Origin: Planctomycetota bacterium
GTDB taxonomy: Bacteria; Planctomycetota; UBA1135; GCA-002686595
DNA length: 64,000 nt
Assembly (NCBI GenBank): GCA_012960475.1
Contig: DUBE01000040.1
Location: 27,460 to 91,459, forward strand
Direction: 5' to 3'
The notes below the pieces were generated by a model. That model searched no databases, had not been told where the DNA came from, and worked only from the letters and a program-made list of their open reading frames with translations. Each line of letters opens with the position of its first letter. Position 1 is the first letter of the stretch. The position numbers and the translations under genes are program-made. Below, one piece after another: positions 44,653 to 52,593 of this stretch.

Positions 44653-44680
44653 AGAATAGACCTTTCAGGGAGCTGAAAGG
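44653..44680 (-). promoter_or_regulatory. Candidate iscR promoter -10 box and operator palindrome
   Basis: Bases 44661-44680 form a perfect palindrome, CCTTTCAG and CTGAAAGG around a four-base centre. On the minus strand it lies immediately upstream of TATTCT (44658-44653), a plausible -10 box, and in the place of the spacer region, where a repressor would act. The -35 hexamer is poor. The palindrome could equally be a + strand hairpin followed by ATTTTTC. Confidence 0.45.
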
Positions 44681-44843
44681 GGATTTTTCTACAATACCTT
44701 ACCTTGACGGAAGGGTTTGCGGGGGGATTGTGGGTCCCGGGCAGTTTGGGGCTTCTCCAGGGGGGTGTGCCTGGGGGCCTCAAGCATGGGTTGCCCCAGT
44801 CCCGGGCTCAAGAAGGGGGGCCCCTTGTGTCGAAAAAGAGGGG

Positions 44844-45074
44844 GTGAGAGCATCCCATTCTGAGGCAATCTGCATGCACTGTGCCCAGGGCATCGGGAAT
44901 CCCCCGGTGCTCAACAGGCTTCCCTCCGGCAAGCCCTGCAAGGCCTGCGCAGATCGGGTTCTGGATGCTCAACCCGGGATCTTCCATGCGCCCTGGGCGG
45001 AGCCTGCGCCCAAGATGCCAAGCGCCTCGCTCGCGCTTGTGAAAGGCGAAGGATCGACCAAGCCTTCAGCCTGA
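44844..45074 (+). CDS. Small zinc-ribbon protein
   Basis: The 76-residue product has CMHC near the N-terminus and CKACADRVLDAQPG about 25 residues later, together two CxxC pairs that should bind zinc. The RVLDAQP type of ending after the second pair reminds me of small DNA- or RNA-related ribbon proteins, but I cannot name a family. I chose the GTG at 44844; an ATG at 44874 would cut one cysteine, and an ATG at 44730 adds 38 poor-looking residues. Codon third positions are GC-rich as in genes. It precedes dprA by 142 bases. Confidence 0.5.
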   Translation: MRASHSEAICMHCAQGIGNPPVLNRLPSGKPCKACADRVLDAQPGIFHAPWAEPAPKMPSASLALVKGEGSTKPSA

Positions 45075-45216
45075 TTGCTTCCTGCTCGTATCCCGTTGGA
45101 CGGTGTTTGCCCTCGGGGTCTCTTTGGGGTTCGTAGATCTCCTACGAGGTGACGCATTTTCGAACTGTTCAATTCGAGAGGTGTAACCGGCGGAGTTTCC
45201 GCTCGTCTATTCCCTT

Positions 45217-46101
45217 GTGCAGAGCATTCAACGATGGGAACGACCACCTGATGGCTGGGCCAAGCCCCTTGAGGGGTTCATTGGTCTGGACCCACCGGTG
45301 AAGACCTTTTGGACCCGCGGTCAGCATGAGCTCCAGCAGTTGGGACCACGGGTGGCGGTGGTCGGGTCCCGATCGCCAACCAGTTACGGGCGTGACCAGG
45401 CCCAGCGTTTTGCGGGGGCCCTCGCCAGGGCGGGATGCGTTGTGGTCAGCGGTCTGGCCCGGGGCGTGGATGGCATCGCCCATGAGGCGGTCCTTGATGA
45501 GGGCGGCGCAACCATCGCGGTGCTGGGTTGTGGTGTGGATCAGCCCTGGCCTGTAGGCCCGCTTACGGAACGCATGACACACGAAGGACTCTTGCTAAGT
45601 GAATTCGGACCGGGGATCTCGCCTCGGCGAAATCACTTCCCCATGCGCAATCGAATCATAGCGGCCCTCTGCGACGCGACCCTTGTGATTGAAGCGGCCC
45701 ACCGTTCCGGTTCCCTGATCACCGCACGCTGGGCCGCGGACCTTGGGCGTGCGGTGTTTGTGGTTCCCCAGGCGGTGGATCATCCTCTGGGGCTCGGGGC
45801 CTTGCGTCTCTTGCGAGAGGGAGCCACCGCCGTGGGCTCGCCCGGTCAGCTGTTGACCGATCTGGAATCCCTGCGTGGAACATCGCGGGCGGGGGGCGAA
45901 TGGGGCGAACATGTGGGAGACATGGATCCAATCCTGCGGGCTTTGGAGGGTGATGCCCTTAGCGTCGAGAGCCTGAGTTCCAGAGTGAATCAGCCTGTAC
46001 TCGAAACCTCGATCCGTTTGGTGGACCTCGAGTTGGATGGGCGCGTCAGGCGGATTCCCGGAGGTCTATGGGTGGTGGCTGCGCGCCAGCAGAGTCAATG
46101 A
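45217..46101 (+). CDS. dprA: DNA-processing protein DprA
   Basis: DprA loads RecA on incoming single-stranded DNA during natural transformation. The 294-residue protein starts with the Rossmann-like domain: VAVVGSRSPTSYGRDQA, VSGLARGVDGIAHEAVL, AVLGCGVD and FPMRNRIIAALCDATLVIEA. The C-terminal 60 residues, with LSVESLSSRVNQPV and GRVRRIPGGLWVV, form the winged-helix DprA_WH domain. It lacks the N-terminal SAM domain of some members. The start is the GTG at 45217. No other competence gene is visible in the window. Confidence 0.93.
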   Translation: MQSIQRWERPPDGWAKPLEGFIGLDPPVKTFWTRGQHELQQLGPRVAVVGSRSPTSYGRDQAQRFAGALARAGCVVVSGLARGVDGIAHEAVLDEGGATIAVLGCGVDQPWPVGPLTERMTHEGLLLSEFGPGISPRRNHFPMRNRIIAALCDATLVIEAAHRSGSLITARWAADLGRAVFVVPQAVDHPLGLGALRLLREGATAVGSPGQLLTDLESLRGTSRAGGEWGEHVGDMDPILRALEGDALSVESLSSRVNQPVLETSIRLVDLELDGRVRRIPGGLWVVAARQQSQ

Positions 46102-46266
46102 TCAGCTCTCATGGCAGGATGAAGTGGCGCCGAGGATGGCGCTCGCTTGATCATGCGTCTGCTTACGACTTTTCAGCACAACCTGCTTTTCGAAACCCGC
46201 GAAGTCTTGTTGATTGAGACTGTTCCAGAAACATGTTCTGATGGAAAGTCCCCGGCGCTCATCGGG

Positions 46267-49095
46267 TCAGCGGTAGCCTAACGCTCGCAGTATCTCGTTC
46301 TCCTCTGGCGTGTTGACCACGGGAAGCACCTTGCCTGCGCCGGCTTCAAGCCAGAGCAGAGCGCGCCCCGTACGGGGCCAGTCGAGGGAATCGGACTGCA
46401 GCTCCTCGATTTGGCCTCGTGGCAGGTGCGCGGGTAGTGTCCAGACCTCACCCTGCCCGTCTCCTGAGAGGTCGAGGTTTTCGAGGGGCTCGCCGTCGAG
46501 TGTGATCTCGAAGTCGAGTTCGGTGCCGCGGCACCAGAACACGAGCTCGAAGCGACCGTTGGTGAGTTCGGTCTCAAGCTCCAGATGCTTGCGCATCAGG
46601 TCCATCTCGAAGTCGTGCTCGCTTGTGGCCGGGCGTGCAATGAAGTTGGCGTCGAACAGATCGTTCGTCGCGATGCGCAGCTTGAGATTTTGACCCTTCT
46701 CACCTCGCAGGCGCAGGTGAAATCGCCCTTTCTGCAACTGCTCCCAACGGAATGTATCGAGCTCCTGGCGGGCGCGCTTCACGATCTCGGGGTGTTGAGC
46801 GGAGACATCGACATGCTCCGCTGGGTCAATAGCTGTGTCGTAGAGTGCCTCGGTGTGGAAGACTGGGTCGTGCATGTACTTGAATGAACCGAGCATCCAT
46901 GCCTTCTGCGCCGAGCTGTCGTAGCTTGGGTATTCGATCACGAAGGCGTCATCCTGCGGCGCATCGACGGCGAGGCGGTCGACGCCCTGGAATGTATCGG
47001 GGATCGGAAGGCCGAGTGCGCCAAGCACCGTGGGCGCAATATCGATCACACCCACCGGGCGATCCACGATCAGGCCTTCGTGACTCCCCGGGATGCGTAG
47101 GATCCACGGTACATGCACCTGGTCGTCGAATAGCGTGTAGCCGTGGTGGTAGTGGTTGTGGTCTCCGAGCCCTTCTCCGTGGTCGGCGAAGAGCACGATG
47201 ATAGTGCGCTCCCATTGGCCGTTTGCGCGCAGGGCATCAATCAGGCTCCCGATTGCAGCGTCGACTTCGGCAATCTCGGCGTCGTACGCGTCGACAATGA
47301 ACTTGGCGTCCTCCTCATTGAGCTCAGGCGCGGGCGGGGGGCCTTCATGTGTGAACCAGCGTCGACCTGGGCGTGGATCCAGGAAGCGGAACGGCACCTG
47401 GCGAGTCTTCGCGAACCGACCGGCGTAGTCAGGGTCCGTGAATTTGTCTTGATACTCATCTGCCGTATCGTAGTTCAGGTGCGGATCCATGATGTGCCAG
47501 AACATCAGCCACGGGGTTGTCGTGTGTGAATCTACGAACTCAATGACGCGCGGCGCGTCGTTCGTGGCCGACTCCATCGCCCATTGCGCATAGTAGGAGT
47601 CGAAGCCCTGGTCCAGGCCATAGCGCGGCGAGATCAGTCCGTTCGCCACGATTCCAGCCGTTTCGTAGCCGTAGCGCGAGAGCACCTCTGCAAGAGCAAT
47701 CGTCGTCGGATCGATGCCTTCCCACTCGTCGTGCCCTCCACGCCCGGCTCCGTGGGCTGACGGGTAGAGCGAGGTCAGCGCGGTTGAGAACGAGGGCAGG
47801 GTCCAAGGGGCCTGTGAGCGCGCCTGCATGAAGCGCACACCCTTGTTTGCGAGGGCCGTGAGGTTTGGCGTCGTGTTGCGTCTATAGCCGAACGCCGAGA
47901 GATGGTCCGCGCGCAGTGTATCGACTCCGATCAGCAGCACGTTGAAGGCGGGGGGGGTCTCGGTGGCAGGTTCGACGCGTGGAGTGGCGACGAGGATGTC
48001 GTCGAGTTCGTCAGGTTCGCCGCCTACATCTTGAGCTTTGAATTCGAGCTGGCCGTTGCTCCCGGCTATCTGGGACAGATCGATGTTGCATTCGAGCCAG
48101 GTGCGGTCACTCATTTCGTTCTTGGGATCGAACTCGAAGGAGCCGAGTTCTGTGTGTATCCCCTGCGTGCTCTCGAACGCGACTGAAAGGCGCGCGCCGT
48201 CCCCTTTTGAGCGTCGCGTCTCGGGTAGCGCACCCATGTGAAAGCGCAGGTGCGGAGCACTCACTGCGGGGGGCACCCTAAGCGGAATGCTGAGCACGCT
48301 GTCCACTGGAACCAGCACCGAGTCGCGGACTTCGCTCGACAGGCTGACACGCAACCGCCAGGGTGTCAGTTCCTCTTGGCCGTCCCGCGGCCGATAGCGA
48401 CTGACAAGGTGCTGCACGAGTTCCGCCGACGTCAGCGGCTGCTCCTCGATCATGAGGTCATCGAAGCGCGTTATCGATGAGGCACTGTCGCCGCTTGGGT
48501 GCATGAGCTGGACCTCCAGTGAACGGGTGTCCGGCTTTGTGATGATCTCGGTCTCGACGATGTCCCATCCGGACGCATCGAGTCGGCGTGATACTCGCGC
48601 CGTGGGCCAAGAGCGAGTACGAGATGGGTCGACGCCCTCTTCGTCGTGCTCGATCAGGCGCAGGACCTCACGCGTGGTTGATGTGTCCGAGGCGGGGTTG
48701 TCCGTGAGCCTCACTCGCGCGGACACCGTCACGCGTGCTCGCCCGCGCATGGGCAGCACCAGGGCCACGCGACTTTGGTTTTCCTTGACATTCGGCCCAA
48801 TACGCAGACAGCCGCCCTCCAGGCCACCGTCGTCGTCTAGTTCGTAATTTTGTTCTGTGTCCCAGTTCATGCGGCGCCCGTTTGGCCGGCCAAACCACAG
48901 TTGCTGTTGGATCTCTGCGAAATCGAGATCAAAAGTACGCGCGGGCGCGGCCTCCAGAGCAACCGTGTCAGCTACTTGAACAGTGGCTTGATCCATTGCA
49001 TCGAAGAGCCGGATTCGTATTGCGGGCGGCGCCACAACGTCTTGACCACAAGATGTGAGGAGCAGGAGTAGGGGCAGTTCTTTCAGGGAGTGCAT
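46267..49095 (-). CDS. Large sulfatase-fold lipoprotein with atypical nucleophile
   Basis: From the ATG at 49095 the 942-residue protein begins with a lipoprotein signal ending LLLLLTSCG. The first 350 residues are beta-rich and look like carbohydrate-binding or jelly-roll domains, then an alkaline-phosphatase-superfamily sulfatase domain starts at NVLLIGVDTLRADHL and includes LFADHGEGLGDHNH. At the nucleophile position, where sulfatases have C/S-x-P-x-R for formylglycine, it reads TLPSF (in APWTLPSFSTALT), so threonine replaces cysteine and phenylalanine replaces arginine. A phosphodiesterase or phosphotransferase activity is therefore possible. The DNA seems denser in CG than its neighbours (not counted). 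Confidence 0.85.
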   Translation of the reverse strand: MHSLKELPLLLLLTSCGQDVVAPPAIRIRLFDAMDQATVQVADTVALEAAPARTFDLDFAEIQQQLWFGRPNGRRMNWDTEQNYELDDDGGLEGGCLRIGPNVKENQSRVALVLPMRGRARVTVSARVRLTDNPASDTSTTREVLRLIEHDEEGVDPSRTRSWPTARVSRRLDASGWDIVETEIITKPDTRSLEVQLMHPSGDSASSITRFDDLMIEEQPLTSAELVQHLVSRYRPRDGQEELTPWRLRVSLSSEVRDSVLVPVDSVLSIPLRVPPAVSAPHLRFHMGALPETRRSKGDGARLSVAFESTQGIHTELGSFEFDPKNEMSDRTWLECNIDLSQIAGSNGQLEFKAQDVGGEPDELDDILVATPRVEPATETPPAFNVLLIGVDTLRADHLSAFGYRRNTTPNLTALANKGVRFMQARSQAPWTLPSFSTALTSLYPSAHGAGRGGHDEWEGIDPTTIALAEVLSRYGYETAGIVANGLISPRYGLDQGFDSYYAQWAMESATNDAPRVIEFVDSHTTTPWLMFWHIMDPHLNYDTADEYQDKFTDPDYAGRFAKTRQVPFRFLDPRPGRRWFTHEGPPPAPELNEEDAKFIVDAYDAEIAEVDAAIGSLIDALRANGQWERTIIVLFADHGEGLGDHNHYHHGYTLFDDQVHVPWILRIPGSHEGLIVDRPVGVIDIAPTVLGALGLPIPDTFQGVDRLAVDAPQDDAFVIEYPSYDSSAQKAWMLGSFKYMHDPVFHTEALYDTAIDPAEHVDVSAQHPEIVKRARQELDTFRWEQLQKGRFHLRLRGEKGQNLKLRIATNDLFDANFIARPATSEHDFEMDLMRKHLELETELTNGRFELVFWCRGTELDFEITLDGEPLENLDLSGDGQGEVWTLPAHLPRGQIEELQSDSLDWPRTGRALLWLEAGAGKVLPVVNTPEENEILRALGYR

Positions 49096-49325
49096 GGCCG
49101 CACGATAACAATAGGGATGGGCGCAGGCTTGACACTCTTCTCCCCCAAGGACGGAGTGTCCTCGACTCATGTTTGGACCGATTGCTTACGCCACCGCAAA
49201 GCCCGCGGTCCGGGTCGTGATGAACATCCTGCACAGGCTGCTCGGTTCCTCGCAGTCTGGGGGTTCCAAGTCGAACGGTTCTCCCGGCCAAGCTTGCGAA
49301 CTTGTGGTTTGGCGCCCTGGTATTT

Positions 49326-49523
49326 CTAGATCGATGCCAGGGTGTACCCCAACAGAATCATCACGAGGGCTACGGCCCCGCTGGTCAGCATGAACTTCCT
49401 CCAGCGGTGGGAAAAGACCCTGCGCGCTGTGGCATCATCGGGCTCGGCCAACATGGTGGTGATGGCCACGATTGCTGTGCTCGCCAATACGAAGAGGAAC
49501 AGATGTGTGCCGATGTCTTTCAT
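49326..49523 (-). CDS. Small two-helix membrane protein
   Basis: The 65-residue product has two hydrophobic helices, THLFLFVLASTAIVAITTML and MLTSGAVALVMILLGYTLA, separated by an acidic and then basic loop. Its ATG at 49523 overlaps the stop of the upstream DUF6677-type gene (ATGA), which strongly supports its reality and a shared function. No family name is known to me. The gene would be missed by callers that require 90 codons. Confidence 0.7.
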   Translation of the reverse strand: MKDIGTHLFLFVLASTAIVAITTMLAEPDDATARRVFSHRWRKFMLTSGAVALVMILLGYTLASI

Positions 49524-50326
49524 GCGGTGTTCTTTGCGGTCAGGCCCTGCTTGGGATCCTCTCCAAGGTGCAGGGATTCGCTCCAGCCATAGGCATCGAG
49601 CATCACCAACACATTCAAGAGGCCTGCCACACAGCCCATCACCACAGCCAGGTCGTGATAGGGGATCTCGTGGTCCAAGGGCGAATGCCCATGAATGGCT
49701 TCTGTCAGCAGCGCGGGCAAGCCGAGCAGTGCCTGTCCGCCCCAGTAAAAGAAGTGCCGTTCCCGGTCGAGGTTCGCTCCCTCGCCCATGGTGCTGCCAA
49801 TGGTGAAGAGTCCGACCAGCATGAGGAACATCAGCAGCCCTCGCAGGTGCCGACCCTGCAATATCTGACCGAGGCCCGGGATGAGCCAACTGGCCAAAGC
49901 TGCGGTCTCGGGTCTGAGTCCGGTTGAGGCCCGGGTCATGCGGGCATCAAAGTTCGCGCGGGACATGAGCAGGACATTGAGTATTCCGCTAAGTGCTGTC
50001 AGGCTCATGCCCAGGTGCATGGTGCTGGGCCAGATAGAGGGGGCGCCGGTTCCGTAGCCGAAGCGCGAGCTTTGGAAGAGAATAGCCCCCAGGTTGCCTG
50101 ACTCAGGTGAAAGGAAGGGAGCGAACTGACTGCGCATCTCGGGGGGCAGGATCTCGAAGGCCCGGCCGTCGCTCAGCCAGAGTCCGAGCAGGTAGATCCC
50201 TTCCACCACAACAAAGGCTGCCAGAGCGAAGAGAGGCCTGCCCAAGTAGAGGTGCCCCGCCCCCGGTACGAACCAGGTCAGGAGGGTGGCCACCGTAGGG
50301 TCGCCCTTGGAGTCGTTTTTCTGCAT
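49520..50326 (-). CDS. DUF6677-type multi-pass membrane protein
   Basis: The 268-residue protein contains two copies of a motif seen in DUF6677-like planctomycete proteins: WFVPGAGHLYLGRP near the N-terminus and WLIPGLGQILQGRH in the middle, each followed by a hydrophobic helix. About six transmembrane helices can be traced. The repeated W-x-x-PG-x-G-x-x-x-x-GR pattern suggests an internal duplication. Function is unknown. It is coupled by overlap to the small membrane protein downstream. Confidence 0.75.
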   Translation of the reverse strand: MQKNDSKGDPTVATLLTWFVPGAGHLYLGRPLFALAAFVVVEGIYLLGLWLSDGRAFEILPPEMRSQFAPFLSPESGNLGAILFQSSRFGYGTGAPSIWPSTMHLGMSLTALSGILNVLLMSRANFDARMTRASTGLRPETAALASWLIPGLGQILQGRHLRGLLMFLMLVGLFTIGSTMGEGANLDRERHFFYWGGQALLGLPALLTEAIHGHSPLDHEIPYHDLAVVMGCVAGLLNVLVMLDAYGWSESLHLGEDPKQGLTAKNTA

Positions 50327-50548
50327 CGCGGGAGGGAGTCCCCCCGGGACCAGGCCCGAAGGATGCGTAGGGTGCCCCGTGGGGCGGTTCCTTGCAAGCT
50401 CCGAGAGGGATGAACCCCGGAGGAATCGCGGAAATGACGCATCTCCAGGCCCTGTTGAAGAGGTTGCGCTTGTGGTCTGCGCCGAGGGGCGGAAACTCCC
50501 TCACAAGAGCGAGGCGTATGGCGGCGCTCGGCTCGCTAGTCTCTGTTC

Positions 50549-50974
50549 ATGGTTTATCAGCATCGTGTGCGGGTCCGCTACGGGGAAACCGACCAGATGG
50601 GTGTCGTGCACCATGGAGCCTACGTGGTCTATCTGGAAGAGGCGCGCACGGAATGGCTGCGTGCCCTGGGGCATCCTTATGCGGCTTTGGAAAAGACCGG
50701 TATTGGTTTGCCCGTGCGCCAGTTGATCATTCGCTACCGGGCAGCGGCGTACTACGAGGATCAGTTGGTGATCACGATTGGTGTGCAGCGTCTGCGCTCG
50801 GCTTCGGTCACTTTCGAGTACGTCCTGCGTAGGGAGGGCGAAGATGCGGTCCTGGCCCAGGCCGAAGTGGAACTGGCTTGCGTCAGTCTTGACCGGCACC
50901 CCTTGGCTGCTCGGGCTCTTCCCGCAGAGATCAGCCGGGCCCTCAAGGAGGCCCAGGCAGAGGGCGACCCCTAG
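50549..50974 (+). CDS. YbgC/FadM-type acyl-CoA thioesterase
   Basis: The 141-residue hotdog-fold enzyme hydrolyses acyl-CoA. VRYGETDQMGVVHHGAYVVYLEEARTEW contains the catalytic aspartate and the conserved tyrosine and glutamate of the 4-hydroxybenzoyl-CoA/YbgC family (shown here in parts: VRYGETDQMGVVHHG and YLEEARTEWL). In E. coli YbgC is linked to the Tol-Pal system, but no tol genes lie here. The end of the gene overlaps the end of the DUF309 gene on the opposite strand by four bases. Confidence 0.92.
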   Translation: MVYQHRVRVRYGETDQMGVVHHGAYVVYLEEARTEWLRALGHPYAALEKTGIGLPVRQLIIRYRAAAYYEDQLVITIGVQRLRSASVTFEYVLRREGEDAVLAQAEVELACVSLDRHPLAARALPAEISRALKEAQAEGDP

Positions 50975-51369
50975 TCCTGGCCGGGCGGACTCACCCGCCA
51001 CAGGAGTGGGCGGCTACCGGAGGGTTCCTTGATGTGGGCTTGCATGTCGCTCACCAGCCTCTGCAGATCGAAGCCCTCGTGCTGTGGAAGGAAAGGGGCC
51101 AACAGGCGACGCATACCAGTGTGCAACTTGCTTGCCCCTTCGATGTTTTCGCGGTTCAAGTGGTGCAAGCAGATCGAAGCCTGCACGAGGCCTTTCCAAA
51201 AGTCGCTGGACGCTCCCTCGGCAGCCAGCCAGCAGCGCTCGAAACACTCGTGTGCCCCATAGAAATCCCCGGCATTGAAGAGGCTTAGACCATCATCAAT
51301 GGCCGTCCTGCGCGCGGCCATGTCAAAGGTCTCGGGATCAAAGCCCTCCTCCGGCGGTTCGATCTTCAA
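50971..51369 (-). CDS. DUF309 domain protein, second copy
   Basis: The 132-residue protein has the DUF309 core, DGLSLFNAGDFYGAHECFE and FWKGLVQASICLHH. It starts with TTG in a TTGA overlap with the stop of the HEAT-repeat gene, so it is made together with that exported protein. Compared with the copy at the left edge of the window it lacks the proline-rich N-terminal extension and has a C-terminal tail. The role of DUF309 is not known. Confidence 0.82.
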   Translation of the reverse strand: MKIEPPEEGFDPETFDMAARRTAIDDGLSLFNAGDFYGAHECFERCWLAAEGASSDFWKGLVQASICLHHLNRENIEGASKLHTGMRRLLAPFLPQHEGFDLQRLVSDMQAHIKEPSGSRPLLWRVSPPGQD

Positions 51370-52166
51370 TCCCCGCCGTCCTTGGGATCTTCTTCTGGGT
51401 CTTGACCACGCTTGCTGCGTTTGGCGTTGCGCTCATAGGTGCGCGGGTTGCCCCAGAACCGGTCCCAGCGGGCTTGCATCTGCTTCTTCATTATTGGAGG
51501 TTTCATTGGAAGCTCGTAGTTCTTCTTGGACTTGCGCCACCAGGCAGTCCAACTCTGCACATTCTTTCCTCGATCGATGCTGGTCAGGCGTATCAAGGCT
51601 GTCTGCATGTTTTGCATGTGGTTGTTGATCCGGCGCGCATCCGTGACGGTCATCAGTTGAATCAGCGTGCCCACGCTCTCCACCGAGCGGATGTTGGCGA
51701 TCGCGAAGATGCGCGCTTGGATCACCGCCGAGGTGGGGTAGGAGAACAACTGGTGGGTCAGGGCTTCGAGCGCTTCTTCGTCTTGCTGTCGGCCGACGGC
51801 TTTGATCCAAGCCACATGGTACTCCTCTTGCTTGACCATCATCTTGCGGTCGCGCTTGCCGTGGGAGAGTAGCGCCTCGAGGGATTTTGGGTGGATCATG
51901 CCCCCCAGACTCTCAACTGCTGCGTCGCGAATCAGGGGTTGCTTGTGCTTGAGACTCTTGGCGATACGCTTGATCACCAACTCGTGCAGTACTCCGGTTT
52001 CCGCGCGCAGGGCATTGCCCTTTTGTGAGGCTTCAATGGTCTTGTCCTTGAAGGCTGCATCGATGCGCTCCACCGCTGCCTCGGCCTGCTCCTTCAATTT
52101 TGACTTCTCAGCGGCCGGGGATTGAATCAGGGGTGCGATTAGTAGAACGCTGAGGAGTGCCTGCAT
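51366..52166 (-). CDS. Exported HEAT-repeat-like protein
   Basis: The 266-residue product has a short signal peptide (LLSVLLIAPLIQSPA) and a run of paired helices with HEAT-repeat character, for example QPLIRDAAVESLGGMIHPKSLEALL and DEEALEALTHQLFS (given in parts). The last 40 residues are basic and low complexity, ending RSKRGQDPEEDPKDGGD, which may bind nucleic acid or surface polymers. Function is unknown. It is coupled to the DUF309 gene downstream. Confidence 0.7.
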   Translation of the reverse strand: MQALLSVLLIAPLIQSPAAEKSKLKEQAEAAVERIDAAFKDKTIEASQKGNALRAETGVLHELVIKRIAKSLKHKQPLIRDAAVESLGGMIHPKSLEALLSHGKRDRKMMVKQEEYHVAWIKAVGRQQDEEALEALTHQLFSYPTSAVIQARIFAIANIRSVESVGTLIQLMTVTDARRINNHMQNMQTALIRLTSIDRGKNVQSWTAWWRKSKKNYELPMKPPIMKKQMQARWDRFWGNPRTYERNAKRSKRGQDPEEDPKDGGD

Positions 52167-52533
52167 GCTGGATGGGGGTGGAGTGAGGGCCCAAGGAGTT
52201 CAGCCCATCATAGGACACTAACCCAAGGCGGGGTTCGGGGTTACGGTGGGATCCGGGCCGGGTATCGGCGTGTCCCATCTGGTCCTCTGGCGAGCCTGCC
52301 CTCGCACTTGGGGCCTGCGGGGGTATTCATGGGAGTGCTCTCCTTTGGAGCCCGTTCCCAAGCACTCATGGACTCTCAAGGGGGGCTGGTGGCACAGACC
52401 GGCCAGCCTGTTTCCCGGCCAATCGGGCTGGGACAACATGGGCCACGGGGGAGATCCTCGTCTCGCGGCTACTGCGGTCACGGTTCTTGTTGATTCCCTA
52501 CCGAGGATGAGTTTGCACTTCTCACGGAAAATG
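52167..52533. other. Non-coding gap between the HEAT gene and clpC terminator
   Basis: I see no convincing gene in this stretch. On the minus strand an ATG at about 52334 follows AAAGGAG with good spacing, but the frame is only 29 codons and shows no domain. The left part should hold the promoter of the HEAT gene. Confidence 0.4.
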
Positions 52534-52569
52534 CAGCGAGGGCCGCCCCGTATGGGGCGACCCTCGCTG
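52534..52569 (-). terminator. Intrinsic terminator of clpC
   Basis: Bases 52534-52542 pair with 52561-52569 and 52544-52549 with 52554-52559, giving fifteen pairs with one mismatch around a GTAT loop. On the minus strand it is followed by CATTTTCC. It lies 24 bases beyond the clpC stop. Confidence 0.8.
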
Positions 52570-52593
52570 GACCGGTCTTGAGAGGACTAGCCT

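Noticed and set aside
49169..49393. + strand frame of 74 codons between the sulfatase-fold gene and the small membrane gene
   Set aside because: Its second half is antisense to the supported small membrane gene and no domain or ribosome binding site is visible.
52218..52481. Minus-strand frame of 87 codons in the gap before the clpC terminator
   Set aside because: Proline- and arginine-rich with no domain and no supporting start site; typical of chance frames in GC-rich DNA.
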